This document shows, in pieces, positions 52,201-61,282 of a stretch of 64,000 nt of DNA. Source of the DNA: Rhodoblastus sphagnicola (GTDB taxonomy: Bacteria > Pseudomonadota > Alphaproteobacteria > Rhizobiales > Beijerinckiaceae); NCBI RefSeq assembly GCF_002937075.1, contig NZ_NHSJ01000043.1, positions 1 through 64,000 on the forward strand, in the 5' to 3' direction. Every line of letters starts with the position of its first letter. Within the stretch, counting starts at the first letter, position 1. The notes beneath the pieces were generated by a model. The model had not been told where the DNA came from, did not search any database, and saw only the letters and a list, made by a program, of their open reading frames with translations. The translations under genes were made by a program, and so were the position numbers.

Positions 52201-52603
52201 AGATGGGCGCCTCGCGTTGGGGCGGGGTGGCCCGCCGCTGCGAGTACGCTTCCCTCAACAATGGGTCAAGCGAGACGAATGGCCGCAGGCCGGGCGAATG
52301 CGAGGAATCGTCGATGGATCGGATGGGGTCCGGTCCGTGTGGCCGCCGGACCGAATGCACCATTCGTAAAAAGATAATTCGCCCAAGAAAGGGTTCGCAT
52401 TTTCACCGCAACGCGTCGACGAAAGTGAGACAGCCGGATTGGCGATTTAGGCGACGCGCCGAAATCCGGAATCGTCGGTCGCATCGGAGCAGATGCGCTG
52501 GACGAAGTACGAGTCTTGGGAACCCTGACGCTTCTCTGGACAAACAGATCCGAAGAGAATTGCGGCGCTCAACATTCTGAAGCATATGCGCTTTCGAGAA
52601 TGT
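52201..52603. other. Non-coding stretch left of the integrase stub
   Basis: No gene could be recognised here. The frame of the integrase stub stays open through it to 52403, but the encoded sequence no longer resembles an integrase, so this is probably unrelated DNA joined to a truncated element. Confidence 0.4.
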
Positions 52604-52696
52604 TGGCGCCAGGAGGAGCGGCCAGCCGCCGTCCGACAGCTTGTAGGGCTTTGCGTTGCGCTTGGCGTTGCGGGCTTGAACGTCCGTCAGGGCCAT
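52604..52696 (-). pseudogene. Phage/island integrase, N-terminal stub
   Basis: The frame from the ATG at 52696 begins MALTDVQARNAKRNAKPYKL and continues SDGGWPLLLAP. This is the arm-type DNA-binding start of P4-like tyrosine recombinases (pattern LTDxxxRxAKPxxKPYKLSDGGGLxLxV). After about 30 residues similarity ends and no catalytic domain follows. It lies 160 bases downstream of tRNA-Leu, a typical attachment gene for such islands, so it probably marks a lost element. Confidence 0.65.
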
Positions 52697-52769
52697 GCGG
52701 GTATCCCTTTCCGGGCATCAGTCGCGATATTCGCAAAATACCCGGCTGCAAGCGCGCCCCTTAGGACAA

Positions 52770-52809
52770 ATAAGGAAAGGCCCGGACGCTATGCCGGGCC
52801 TTTCCTTAT
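52770..52809 (-). terminator. Strong hairpin terminator next to tRNA-Leu
   Basis: Perfect 16-bp stem (52770-52785 with 52794-52809) and an eight-base loop. In the minus direction TTTG follows the stem, ending the tRNA-Leu transcript; in the plus direction ATTTTTT follows, so it may work both ways. Confidence 0.8.
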
Positions 52810-52857
52810 ATTTTTTAGACTGTTGAATACAATCTCGGAGAACGTGAGATTGTAAAG

Positions 52858-52944
52858 TGGTGCCCAGGAGAGGACTCGAACCTCCACGCCCTTGCGAGCG
52901 CCAGCACCTGAAGCTGGTGCGTCTACCAATTCCGCCACCTGGGC
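52858..52944 (-). tRNA. tRNA-Leu(CAG)
   Basis: An 87-base type II tRNA on the minus strand with encoded CCA. The acceptor is GCCCAGG paired with CCTGGGC. The D arm is TGGCGGAATTGGTAGACGCA. The anticodon stem CCAGC/GCTGG holds loop TTCAGGT, giving anticodon CAG. The variable arm is long (GCGCTCGCAAGGGCGT) and the T arm is GGAGGTTCGAGTCCTC. It reads CTG leucine codons. Confidence 0.95.
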
Positions 52945-53013
52945 CCGGCGCGTCTTGTATGGGGGCGTGCGGCGCCTGTCAACAGCACACGTCACGCTCT
53001 TTTCAAGAAAAAT

Positions 53014-53433
53014 TCACGCCGCGCGTCGGTAGGCTTGCGTCACCGGCGCGGAAGGGGAGGCGCTCCGGTTCAAATGCACGAGGATGTCGAGGAGCGCCTG
53101 ATTGTTCGTTTTCGCCTCCTCTGGCATGCGGCGGAAGCGGCGCAGCGAGAGATTGAGCAATTCGGCGGCGACGTAACGATTCGCGGCGCCGCAGATGTCG
53201 AAGTCCAACTTCAGGCCATCGGCCTTCTGAGCGAGCGCCGCGTCGTCCGCGCGGGCCGCATCAAAGTCGCCGAGCACCAAAGACGTCCATAGCGAAAAAT
53301 GAAGCCCCGTGAGCAGCCTGAATCCGGCCGAGCGCAGCGGGAAATGCTGGAAGTAGAATTCCCGCAGACAATCGTGCACGATGGGCAGGCTCCATTCGAG
53401 CACCGGTTGTTGTGACTGGCCTTGGCTGACCAT
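53014..53433 (-). CDS. Hypothetical helical protein
   Basis: A 139-residue protein I do not recognise. It looks mostly helical and soluble (VLEWSLPIVHDCLREFYF, then YVAAELLNLSLRRFRRMPEE and NNQALLDILVHLNR), with two central segments rich in Leu, Phe and Trp and no signal peptide. AGGA lies five bases before the ATG at 53433, and codon use looks normal for the region. It lies between tRNA-Leu and the alpha/beta hydrolase, near a lost integrative element, but nothing in it suggests phage origin. Small PHA- or stress-related helical proteins have a similar look, which is not proof. Confidence 0.6.
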   Translation of the reverse strand: MVSQGQSQQPVLEWSLPIVHDCLREFYFQHFPLRSAGFRLLTGLHFSLWTSLVLGDFDAARADDAALAQKADGLKLDFDICGAANRYVAAELLNLSLRRFRRMPEEAKTNNQALLDILVHLNRSASPSAPVTQAYRRAA

Positions 53434-53532
53434 GCCGTTCCTCGCTGCGCCACCGTGATCGCACGCTCGGCGATGGCGCGGAGCCGCGTCACCGCCTCGA
53501 ATAAGGACAGCACTTTAAGCTTAATGAAACCT

Positions 53533-54351
53533 TTATTCGGCCTCGTTATTTTCTATTTGCGTCAACGCCCCGCGCAGCAAGGCCAGATCCTGCGGGCGGG
53601 ACAGGCGATGGTCGCCGTCGCGAATAAGAGTCAGGGTCGCGGGATCGGCGGCGAGATGTTCCAGCAGTTTTAGCGCATGGCGCCACGGCACGGCGTCGTC
53701 CCTCATGCCCTGAAGGATATGGACGGGACACCAGGCGCGCACTTCGCCGCCCAGGACCGCGTTGCGACGGCCATCTTCGAAAAACGCGCTGGTAAAGACG
53801 TTCTGTTGGTCCCGCCAGACGCCGTCGCGCGCAAGGGCCTTCCGCACCGGCTCTGGAAGATTGGGCCAGATCAGTTCTTCGGAAAAGTCGGGCGCCGGGG
53901 CGACCAGAACCATGCCCGCGAGCCGCTCCGTCTCGCCCAGCCGCGCCAGCGCGCGCGCCAGCAGCAGCGCGATCCAGCCTCCCATGGAAGAGCCGATCAC
54001 GATCTGAGGCCCCGCGGTCAGAGCGCGAAAGACATGACAGGCCTGCTCGGCCCACTGGCCTATGGTTCCGTCAATGAATTCGCCTTCGGACTCGCCGTGG
54101 CCGGAATAATCGAAGCGCAGGCAGGGCCGGTTCTGTTCCGCCGCGAAAGCGTCGAGAAATGTCGCTTTGGCGCCGCGCATGTCCGAGCGGTAGCCCCCGA
54201 GCCAGAACAGGCCCGGACCCTTCAGCCCGGCCCGCGAAAGATAGGCCAGGCGCGGCTGTCCGGGGCCGGGGAGGAAGAATTGCGGCGACATCCAGACTTT
54301 GGTTGATGGGACGTGCGACAATGGGACTTCGGACAACGGGATTTGGGTCAT
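53533..54351 (-). CDS. Alpha/beta hydrolase
   Basis: Soluble hydrolase of 272 residues. GLFWLGGYRSDMRGAKA carries the oxyanion region, CLRFDYSGHGESEGEF is a conserved strand-turn, and IVIGSSMGGWIALLLARA contains the nucleophile Ser in GxSxG. VHILQGMRDDAVPW holds the Asp, and LIRDGDHRLSRPQDL holds the His. The triad is complete. Similar proteins act as esterases or thioesterases (ABHD10-like). Its natural substrate cannot be stated. Confidence 0.85.
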   Translation of the reverse strand: MTQIPLSEVPLSHVPSTKVWMSPQFFLPGPGQPRLAYLSRAGLKGPGLFWLGGYRSDMRGAKATFLDAFAAEQNRPCLRFDYSGHGESEGEFIDGTIGQWAEQACHVFRALTAGPQIVIGSSMGGWIALLLARALARLGETERLAGMVLVAPAPDFSEELIWPNLPEPVRKALARDGVWRDQQNVFTSAFFEDGRRNAVLGGEVRAWCPVHILQGMRDDAVPWRHALKLLEHLAADPATLTLIRDGDHRLSRPQDLALLRGALTQIENNEAE

Positions 54352-54419
54352 TTGTCATTCCGTCCTGGCGGCGGCTAGACTTGCCGCGCATGATTCGTTT
54401 GTCTAGCCGGGGAGGCTTC

Positions 54420-55583
54420 ATGACGCCATGGGGCGAAGAGGAAATCGCCAACCATCAGCTTCTGTCTGGACGCACCATCCTGCAGTTGATTCCCGCGCTC
54501 GACCCCGGACCGGACGCTTTCGCCTGCATCGAAGCCGCGGCCGCGCTGGACGAGGCGGGCGCGCGGGCGCTGGTCGCGGGCGGAGAAGGCCCGCTGGTCA
54601 GCGAGTTGCAGGCGCGCGGCGGCGTTTTCCTGCCGTTCGACCTCACGGCCCGCAATCCGCTCACGGCGACTTTCAATCGCAGCCGGCTGGCGGCTCTGGC
54701 CGAGAGTGAAGGCGTCGAATTGATTCACCTGCGCGGCGACGCTGGTTTCGCGGTCGCGCTGCACGCGGCGCGCAAATTGCGGATACCTCTGGTCGCGGAG
54801 GATTTTGGCCCGGCCGCGCTCGTTGCGGACACGACCATTTTCTTCAGCCAGGAGGCGCTCGGCCAAGCCGAGGCCGTCTGGCCCCATCTCGCCGGTCGCT
54901 TTGTCCGCGGCTTGAAGGGCGTCGATCTGCGCGACTGTTCGGCTCAAGACATCGATCCCGCCCGCGTCGGGAAATTGCGCGAGAGCTGGGGCGTTCGCCC
55001 GCACGAACGCCTGGTGGTGGCGCTCGATCTGCCTGACGACCGTCGAAAATTTTTCCTGGTCGCGGCGGCGCAACTGGCGCGGAAGAATTTTTTCGAAAAT
55101 GAAGCGCAGGAGGTTCGCTTCGTCTGGCGCGATTCCGATGGCGCCGACCTGACATCCGGTTCATTCGAAGCGGAGACCCGGCAATTGGGTCTCGACCGCC
55201 ACGTTTTGCGTGTGGCGGGCGGCGAGCGCGCGGTCGCCTGCGTCGCGAGCGCCCTGGTGGCCGCGCCGGCCGCTGAAACGCGACTGGGTGTCGAGGCGCA
55301 AGCGCTCGGCGCGCCGACAGCTGTGCTGCAAAGCGCGGTGGATCAGAGCGTCGAAGCCGTGCTGGCGACGCCGCAGGTTGACCTCAGCAGGCGAACCGGC
55401 TGGATCATCCCCCCGGACTCGCCATCCGGCTTCGCCCGTGCGGCGGAGGAGGCGCTGCGACTCGGCGCGACGGCGCGCGAACGCATGGCGCTGCGCGCGA
55501 GCGAACACGCGCGCGCATTTTCCTCCGAGCGCATGAGCGCGCTGACGCTCGCGACATACGCGCGTCACTTCCGCGCGACGTGA
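54420..55583 (+). CDS. GT4-like glycosyltransferase
   Basis: GT-B type protein of about 387 residues. ILQLIPALDPGPDAFACIEA with ALVAGGEGPLVSELQARGG forms the typical GT4 opening. The body includes LIHLRGDAGFAVALHAARK and ERLVVALDLPDDRRKFFLVAAA, and the late part has RLGVEAQALGAPTAVLQSAV and GWIIPPDSPSGFARAAEEAL. The usual GGAER segment and the second Glu of EX7E are weak or altered, so activity is uncertain. The ATG at 54420 has GGGGAGG upstream; an in-frame ATG 30 bases earlier lacks one. Divergent from the alpha/beta hydrolase. Confidence 0.75.
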   Translation: MTPWGEEEIANHQLLSGRTILQLIPALDPGPDAFACIEAAAALDEAGARALVAGGEGPLVSELQARGGVFLPFDLTARNPLTATFNRSRLAALAESEGVELIHLRGDAGFAVALHAARKLRIPLVAEDFGPAALVADTTIFFSQEALGQAEAVWPHLAGRFVRGLKGVDLRDCSAQDIDPARVGKLRESWGVRPHERLVVALDLPDDRRKFFLVAAAQLARKNFFENEAQEVRFVWRDSDGADLTSGSFEAETRQLGLDRHVLRVAGGERAVACVASALVAAPAAETRLGVEAQALGAPTAVLQSAVDQSVEAVLATPQVDLSRRTGWIIPPDSPSGFARAAEEALRLGATARERMALRASEHARAFSSERMSALTLATYARHFRAT

Positions 55584-55633
55584 CGCTTGAGCATGATCCA
55601 GGTCAAAATCTTTTGGGCGTTTCGCAAAACGCG

Positions 55634-55662
55634 TTGACTTTGGACGAAATCGCCACAATGTA
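55634..55662 (+). promoter_or_regulatory. Possible infC promoter
   Basis: TTGACT (55634-55639), a 17-base spacer, then AATGTA (55657-55662). The -35 fits well and the -10 only moderately. It leaves a leader of about 100 bases before infC, room for regulation of the IF3 mRNA. Confidence 0.35.
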
Positions 55663-55764
55663 AGCCTCCGGTTCGGTCCTCGTGGTTTCGGTCGCGGGGG
55701 CTTTTGCCGTAGGTCGATCCGACCCAGTCAGGACTGACCCGTTCATTTCCGAGGAGAACACGCC

Positions 55765-56304
55765 ATTCGCCGTCCCATGAAAGCCCCCCCGGTTCCGCAG
55801 AAGGAGGGACCCCGCACCAACCGGGAAATTCGAGTTCGCGAAGTCCAACTGATCGATTCGGAGGGCCTGAATCGCGGCGTCCTCGAAACGCTCGCGGCTC
55901 TGCAACTCGCCGAGGAGGAAGGCCTCGATCTTGTCGAGATCGTCCCCAACGCCAGTCCTCCCGTTTGCAAAATCCTCGATTACGGCAAATATCGTTTCAA
56001 CGAGCAGAAAAAGGCCGCCGAGGCCCGCAAGAAACAGAAAGTCGTCGAAATCAAGGAAATCAAGCTGCGTCCCGGCATTGACGACCACGATTACGAGACC
56101 AAGATGAAGGCGGTAAAACGCTTCTTCGAGGAAGGCGACAAGGTCAAGTTCGTGCTGCGCTTCCGCGGTCGCGAAATGGCTCACCAGGATCTCGGCTTCA
56201 AAGTGTTGGAGCGCGTCAAGGCCGAAACGCTCGGCATCGCCAAGATCGAGCTGGAGCCCTCGCTCGACGGCCGCCAGATGATCATGGTGCTCGCGCCAAA
56301 ATAA
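55765..56304 (+). CDS. infC: Translation initiation factor IF-3
   Basis: Binds the 30S subunit and checks start-codon pairing. The protein shows [38 protein letters not shown], the linker with [19 protein letters not shown], and the C-domain [20 protein letters not shown] and [19 protein letters not shown]. The first ATG (55777) would drop the usual IRRP residues. An in-frame ATT at 55765, preceded by GAGGAG with eight-base spacing, restores them. Rare ATT starts are the known device by which IF3 limits its own translation, so I take 55765 and 179 residues. Confidence 0.9.
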   Translation: MRRPMKAPPVPQKEGPRTNREIRVREVQLIDSEGLNRGVLETLAALQLAEEEGLDLVEIVPNASPPVCKILDYGKYRFNEQKKAAEARKKQKVVEIKEIKLRPGIDDHDYETKMKAVKRFFEEGDKVKFVLRFRGREMAHQDLGFKVLERVKAETLGIAKIELEPSLDGRQMIMVLAPK

Positions 56305-56614
56305 GTTTTGGCGCTGCGCTCAATTAGATTTGCCCTAGGCGCGACTTTTCTCCCTTCTTCCCGCTTGAGGATTCGCGTGGGAGGAAGGGATGGAGCAGAT
56401 GCAACTGCGGCTATCCCATTTCGACCCATATGCCGGCGTCACCCGACGATCCGAAAACTTTTGAATCAATGACGCGGGAATCGTCTGTTATTCGCGATGG
56501 GACCTCGTCGAATTCCTTCGACGCTTCCTCCTTCAGAAAGAGGGGGATCGGATCTTGATGCTCGCGGAGCCGGCGTCGTCATGATTGAAGTTCGAGCGGA
56601 TGAAATGGCCGATT
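56305..56614. other. 310-base intergenic region with a hairpin
   Basis: Between the convergent infC and acyltransferase genes. An imperfect 12-bp hairpin (TCCCTTCTTCCC near 56350 with its near-complement near 56385) could end infC transcription but is not followed by a T-run. I see no gene. rpmI and rplT, which often follow infC, are absent. Confidence 0.4.
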
Positions 56615-57727
56615 TCACGCGGTGCGTGAACGGACGGCGTGGATCGCCGAGATGGCGAGCCGCCCCAAACCGAGTCCGTAAAGGGTGTAGCCGCCAAAAA
56701 ACTCCGTCCGCTCGGGGCGCCAGCGCGTCTTGGAAACATCCTCGCCGGTGGAAAGATTGAAGACGCGCAGCCCGGCGCCGATCGACCATTTGATCGCTTC
56801 GGCTACGGTCGTCGTCATGACGCTGTAACGCGCCCAATCGAGATCGTAGCCGGAAAAATACATGAAGATCTGGTCGTCCATCAGGAAGCCGATTCGCGTG
56901 GCGACCACTTGCTCGCCAATGACAAGCTGAAAGATTCGCAGCCGATTGTCGTGCGCGAAATCGTGACACACGGCGCGCAGGAAGTCCCGCGCATGAGGCG
57001 TTGCAAACACGTTGGGATGGTCAATCACGCCTGATGCGTCCGCCCGCCGGGAATGAAGCTGGAAGAATTTGTCCAGGGCTTCGTCCGTTTCCTGCGCCGA
57101 ACTGACGACGTTCAAGCGAATCCGGTGATTGTCGCGCGCCAATGAATTGTAACACTTGCGCAGGGATTCCTTGATGTTGCGCGGCAAGGCTTGACGAAAG
57201 CCGTCCCAACTCGTGGGCAAATCGAGATGGAAGACCTTGGTCGTCATTTGATCGCCGACTTCAAATCCTCCAGGCAGGGCGTTTGGAAAGGCGTTTCGAT
57301 CCAGTTCGTCTGGAAGTCCGCGCCACTGAACGAAATCGGCGGGTCGTTCTTCATGGATCTTGGCCGCGAGCGCCGCAATGACTTCTCGCCGTCGGCGGGG
57401 ATGACAGAGAACGCCGCGCCACTCGGTCACATAGGCGTCGGCGCCGAAAAACTGTAGTTCCCGCAGCCGCAACGGGCCGAAACCGGGACGATGGGTAATG
57501 AACATGGGCGCGACGGCAATGAGCGAACCGTCGTGATCCCGGACAGCATAACAGTTCAACTCATCCCTTGCCGCCAAATGCCTGCGCCGAAAAAAGCGCC
57601 ACCAGTTCAGAACCCAATGGGGTGATGTAAAGGGCAAGCGAAGGTCCAGGGTCGCGTCGAGCGCCGTCCATTCATTCCGCAAGTCCTCCAGACGTGAAAG
57701 GTCGGTGATCGTCTCGATGTGTAGCAA
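56615..57727 (-). CDS. CelD/BcsL-type GNAT acyltransferase
   Basis: FemAB/GNAT-fold protein of 370 residues related to the CelD group found in cellulose and exopolysaccharide clusters. It shows WTALDATLDLRLPFTSPHWVLNWW near the start, LRELQFFGADAYVTEWRG, LPRNIKESLRKCYNSLA, FQLHSRRADASGVIDHPNVF and GFLMDDQIFMYFSGYDLDWAR, with a late KTRWRPERTEFFGGY. The start is TTG with AGGGGA eight bases upstream. Divergent from the Wzz-type gene, which supports a role in polysaccharide modification, perhaps acylation. Confidence 0.8.
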   Translation of the reverse strand: MLHIETITDLSRLEDLRNEWTALDATLDLRLPFTSPHWVLNWWRFFRRRHLAARDELNCYAVRDHDGSLIAVAPMFITHRPGFGPLRLRELQFFGADAYVTEWRGVLCHPRRRREVIAALAAKIHEERPADFVQWRGLPDELDRNAFPNALPGGFEVGDQMTTKVFHLDLPTSWDGFRQALPRNIKESLRKCYNSLARDNHRIRLNVVSSAQETDEALDKFFQLHSRRADASGVIDHPNVFATPHARDFLRAVCHDFAHDNRLRIFQLVIGEQVVATRIGFLMDDQIFMYFSGYDLDWARYSVMTTTVAEAIKWSIGAGLRVFNLSTGEDVSKTRWRPERTEFFGGYTLYGLGLGRLAISAIHAVRSRTA

Positions 57728-57989
57728 AACATATCCCCTGTATCCATGGGCCAGAGTCGTATTTACGTTCGGCTGCCTGTATTATCGCGAAGAGTTGATA
57801 CCAATTTATTGACATGTGGATCGTTTACGTAATCGAAGGGCATACATTGATAACGCAGTGATTTTACCGGAAATCAAACAAGTATTAACCTTAATCATCG
57901 AACCTGCGATCGGCGCGTCATGCGTGAATTCCCATGGCGCCCCATGGTTGACGCAACGCCACAACGGACGAGTCGTGACTAGGATTGCA

Positions 57990-60227
57990 ATGTCGATTTC
58001 GCAGGATTTCGTCCGGGACCCGCGCGTTCGGTCAAACGAACATCACGATCTGGCGCGCGAACCGAGTCCATTCACGGACAATCCGTGGCGAAGCGCCGCG
58101 CAATTGCTCGTAACGAAAATTCGTGAAAACCTTGCCGCGATCCTCCTGGCGTCTGTTGTTTGCGCGGCGTTTGCTGGAGGAATCAAGTTTCTGCTGCCGG
58201 CGAAATACAAGGCGACGACGCAGATCCTCATCGATCCGCAAATTGAATCGCGCTACCCCCAGACGATCGGTGAATCGCAGAACGCGACGTTGGAAGCCAA
58301 TGCCGGGATCAACTATGTCGAGAGCCAGATGGGCGTCATCACCTCGGAGCGCGTGCTCCTGCGGGTGATCCGCGACCAGGGCCTTGGCGCGACGCCGGCC
58401 GCCGACCAGCCTGCGCAGGAGGACGCGACAGCCCGCCGCGCGCGGGAACTCATCGAAAATCGCGCTCTGCTGAAATTGCAAAGGGCGCTGACGGTCGCGC
58501 GCGCCGAGCGATCGTTCCTTGTCAACGTCGCCGTGGCGGATCCCGATCCGGAAAACGCGGCCGTCGTGGCGAATGCAATCGTCAAAGCCTATGGCGAGGT
58601 CAACGCGACCGATCGGGTCGCGCTCGCGCGCCGAACCGCGATGGAACTCGGCAACCGCGTCGACGACCTGCGGAAGGTGTTGAGCGAAGCTCAGGGCAAG
58701 CTCCAGGCGTACAAGAACGAGAACAATCTCGTCGGCTTGAATGACAGGCTGATCGTCGAACGCACGGTCGCCGATGCGACCGATTCGCTCGCCACCGCCG
58801 AAAAGGCCGAGATTCAGGGCCGCGCGCGGCTGAAACAGCTTGAGGCGGCTCCAAATGATATCGCCGCCGTCGCGGCCTTCGGCGCCGACCCTGAATCTCG
58901 ACAACTCCAGGTCTTGATCGTCGGTCGGGCCGCGACCGCGGCCGAGGTGGAGCAATTGGACAGCACGCTTGGAGATCACCACCCGGCCCTGATCGCGGCG
59001 CGGACACGTTTGCGGGACTATAATCAGCGCATCAACTTGAGCCTGGAAGGCCTGCGCCGCACCGTGCGGTCTCAGATCGCGGAGGCGCGGACTCAAGTGG
59101 CGGCGGCCAGGGCTCGCCTGACGTTGGCCGCCGACGAGATGGCCAAGCTCAAACAGGTCGATCCCTCCCTGCGGCAGTTGGAAGACACGGTGGAGGCCAA
59201 GCGTCGGGCGCTGACCGAACTCGAACTGAAGCAGCGCCTCAGCGAGGGCGGGCGTGTCGAGGGCGGCGGATTCCGCGTGGTTTCTCCGGCGCGCGCGCCA
59301 AACCTCGACGGAAAAGTTTTCGCGGCGGCCTTGTGGAGCGTGTTTGGCGGACTGATCGGTCTCGCGCTCGCCATCGCCAGTCTCGCTGTCCGGACGATTT
59401 TTGAGGGCGATGCGACGTCGCCTTCGGTGGGTTCCGATGTCGGCGTCATAGCCCAAAACTCGTTGCAAGACTCGCAGGAAGACGCGTTGCAAGTCGCAAG
59501 AGCGGACGTGAAATCTCATGACGAAGCGCCGCTGATCGGTTCGCTCCCGATGATCGCACCGCGCCAGGGCCTTCGTTGGCTGAATGTCGCGGAAGCGCAA
59601 ACCGAGGTCTGGCGCCGACCTACGTCGCCCTATGGTCTTGAAGTCGCGCGTATTTATGAGAAAGTGTTCTGCTCTGGCGCGAAGTCATGTCCCGAGGCGG
59701 TGCTGATTACCGGCGCGTCGCCGCAATGTGGCGCTTCGACGTTCGCGGCGAATATCGCCCGCGCGGCGGCCGCGCAAGGCAGAAGAGTCCTGTTGATCGA
59801 CGCGCACAAGGAGCACCCGACCCTTGGATTGACCATCGGGGCCGATGCGCCGAAGACGCTGATCAAACTGGCCAATCGTTGGCGTCCGCTGTTTCGCTTG
59901 CAGCCTTACGGCCAAAGTCTCAATCTTATTCCCTCGCTCGACAACGAGGATCGCCTCTGTCGCGACATCGCGGACGAAAACGAATATCAGCGCATCGACG
60001 GCATCAACGGCAACTTCGATTTCGTGGTGCTCGATGGTCCGGATGCGACCAAGGCGTCGGATCTCCGGATGCTCTTGCCCGCCGCGAGCAAGGTTGTCTT
60101 TGTCGCGCCGCGCGATGGTTGCGATGGCGCGCGTCTCGCGCGTTTGCTTCGTGACTTGTCCATCCCGCCAGAAAAATTCGCCGGCTACGTCAGTTCCATC
60201 CTTGTCGAGGTCAATGAGGCCGCCTGA
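57990..60227 (+). CDS. Wzz/ExoP-like polysaccharide co-polymerase with degenerate ATPase domain
   Basis: Chain-length and export protein of about 745 residues. The N-terminal membrane helix LAAILLASVVCAAFAGGIKF is followed by a Wzz domain (PAKYKATTQILIDPQIESRY), a long periplasmic coiled coil (about 190-400), a GNVR-like turn and a second membrane helix (about 445-465). The cytoplasmic part has a BY-kinase fold: VLITGASPQCGASTFAANIA, RRVLLIDAHKEHPTLGL and FDFVVLDGPD. The Walker A Lys is Ala (GAST, codon 59733-59735), the A' motif is DAH rather than DAD, and no C-terminal Tyr cluster exists. It probably binds no ATP or does so poorly. ATG at 57990 preferred; the frame is open further upstream. 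Confidence 0.85.
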   Translation: MSISQDFVRDPRVRSNEHHDLAREPSPFTDNPWRSAAQLLVTKIRENLAAILLASVVCAAFAGGIKFLLPAKYKATTQILIDPQIESRYPQTIGESQNATLEANAGINYVESQMGVITSERVLLRVIRDQGLGATPAADQPAQEDATARRARELIENRALLKLQRALTVARAERSFLVNVAVADPDPENAAVVANAIVKAYGEVNATDRVALARRTAMELGNRVDDLRKVLSEAQGKLQAYKNENNLVGLNDRLIVERTVADATDSLATAEKAEIQGRARLKQLEAAPNDIAAVAAFGADPESRQLQVLIVGRAATAAEVEQLDSTLGDHHPALIAARTRLRDYNQRINLSLEGLRRTVRSQIAEARTQVAAARARLTLAADEMAKLKQVDPSLRQLEDTVEAKRRALTELELKQRLSEGGRVEGGGFRVVSPARAPNLDGKVFAAALWSVFGGLIGLALAIASLAVRTIFEGDATSPSVGSDVGVIAQNSLQDSQEDALQVARADVKSHDEAPLIGSLPMIAPRQGLRWLNVAEAQTEVWRRPTSPYGLEVARIYEKVFCSGAKSCPEAVLITGASPQCGASTFAANIARAAAAQGRRVLLIDAHKEHPTLGLTIGADAPKTLIKLANRWRPLFRLQPYGQSLNLIPSLDNEDRLCRDIADENEYQRIDGINGNFDFVVLDGPDATKASDLRMLLPAASKVVFVAPRDGCDGARLARLLRDLSIPPEKFAGYVSSILVEVNEAA

Positions 60228-60264
60228 GGGCGCGCGAGCCGCATCGGAGACCCCGCACGTGACC

Positions 60265-61269
60265 ATGCGACGCCAGACTGTGTTGGTGACCGGAGCCGGC
60301 GGTTTCATCGGCTCGCATGTCGCCAGAGCGTTGGCGCGCGGCGGCTATTTTGTGCGGGCGGGGACGCGCCGTCGCCCGGACGATCTCGCCGCCGGAGCGG
60401 AATGGGCGCCATGCGATCTTGATGTTCCCGCCCAGGTCGCGGCCGCTCTGGAGGACGTGGACCTCGTTGTTCACGCGGCCTATGGCGACGAAGGCGCCAT
60501 GGTTCGACAGGGCGAAAATCTCGCGGCGGCGATGGCGGCGAACGGGGTCGTCAACCTGTTGGCTTTTTCCTCCATCGCCATTTATGGCGGTCGCACCGGG
60601 GTTATCGTCGAGGACGATGAACCCGCGCCGCCTCTTGGCGGCTATGCCCGCGCGAAACGGACGTGCGAGGCGCTGTTTCGACATTGGGCGGCCGAGAGTC
60701 CGGAGCGCCGGGTGATCGCGCTTCGGCCGGGGATTGTCTATGGGGCCGGCAGCAAGCTTTGGATCGACAAGATGGCGCGCCGCATCCTGAGCGGAGGCTG
60801 GGGCGTGTTTGGCCGACAGGGCGAAGGCCGCGCCGCGCTGATTCATATCGACGACCTCGCCGAACAATGTCTGGCCGCCGTCGAACGCCTTGTGGGCGCC
60901 GAGCGCGCGTCCTTGGCGGCGTTCGAACCGCTGAATTGCGTCGGGCCGGAATGCCCGCGCTGGAATGACTATTTTCAGGCCTTGGCCCGGGCGCTGGACC
61001 AGGAGCCGTTGCGGCGCTGGTCGCCTGTGGAACTGGTCGCGCGCCAAATGTTGGCTTTGCCGGCGAAAGCCTCCGGGCGCCTGGGGGTGTCGGCGCCCCT
61101 CGGCCTCGCGCTCGCGCCCTTGCCGGGCGAACTGGCTTTGTTTGGCCTGGATGTCGAAATATCCGGCGACAAGGCGCGTCGCTTGCTCGGCTACAATCCG
61201 CGCCTCTCGTTGAGAGAGGGCCTGGAAAAATCAGATTTGCGGGCGACGGGTCAAGGCCAGCCGCTGTGA
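60265..61269 (+). CDS. NAD-dependent epimerase/dehydratase
   Basis: Extended SDR enzyme of about 334 residues acting on nucleotide sugars. The NAD loop is VLVTGAGGFIGSHVARALA, LVVHAAYGDEGAM follows, SSIAIYGGRTGV carries the Ser, and the catalytic pair is in YARAKRTCEALFRH. ALRPGIVYGAGSKLWI and ALIHIDDLAEQCLAAVERL are typical. Start uncertain: an ATG at 60214 overlaps the preceding gene by 14 bases and has GAGG close by, while 60265 begins at the Rossmann fold. It belongs to the polysaccharide cluster. Confidence 0.85.
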   Translation: MRRQTVLVTGAGGFIGSHVARALARGGYFVRAGTRRRPDDLAAGAEWAPCDLDVPAQVAAALEDVDLVVHAAYGDEGAMVRQGENLAAAMAANGVVNLLAFSSIAIYGGRTGVIVEDDEPAPPLGGYARAKRTCEALFRHWAAESPERRVIALRPGIVYGAGSKLWIDKMARRILSGGWGVFGRQGEGRAALIHIDDLAEQCLAAVERLVGAERASLAAFEPLNCVGPECPRWNDYFQALARALDQEPLRRWSPVELVARQMLALPAKASGRLGVSAPLGLALAPLPGELALFGLDVEISGDKARRLLGYNPRLSLREGLEKSDLRATGQGQPL

Positions 61270-61282
61270 GGGCGGCGCGCAA

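Noticed and set aside
55587-55640. Small imperfect palindrome after the GT4-like gene, resembling a dispersed repeat or terminator
   Set aside because: Arms too short and no T-run or second copy; it overlaps the proposed infC promoter.
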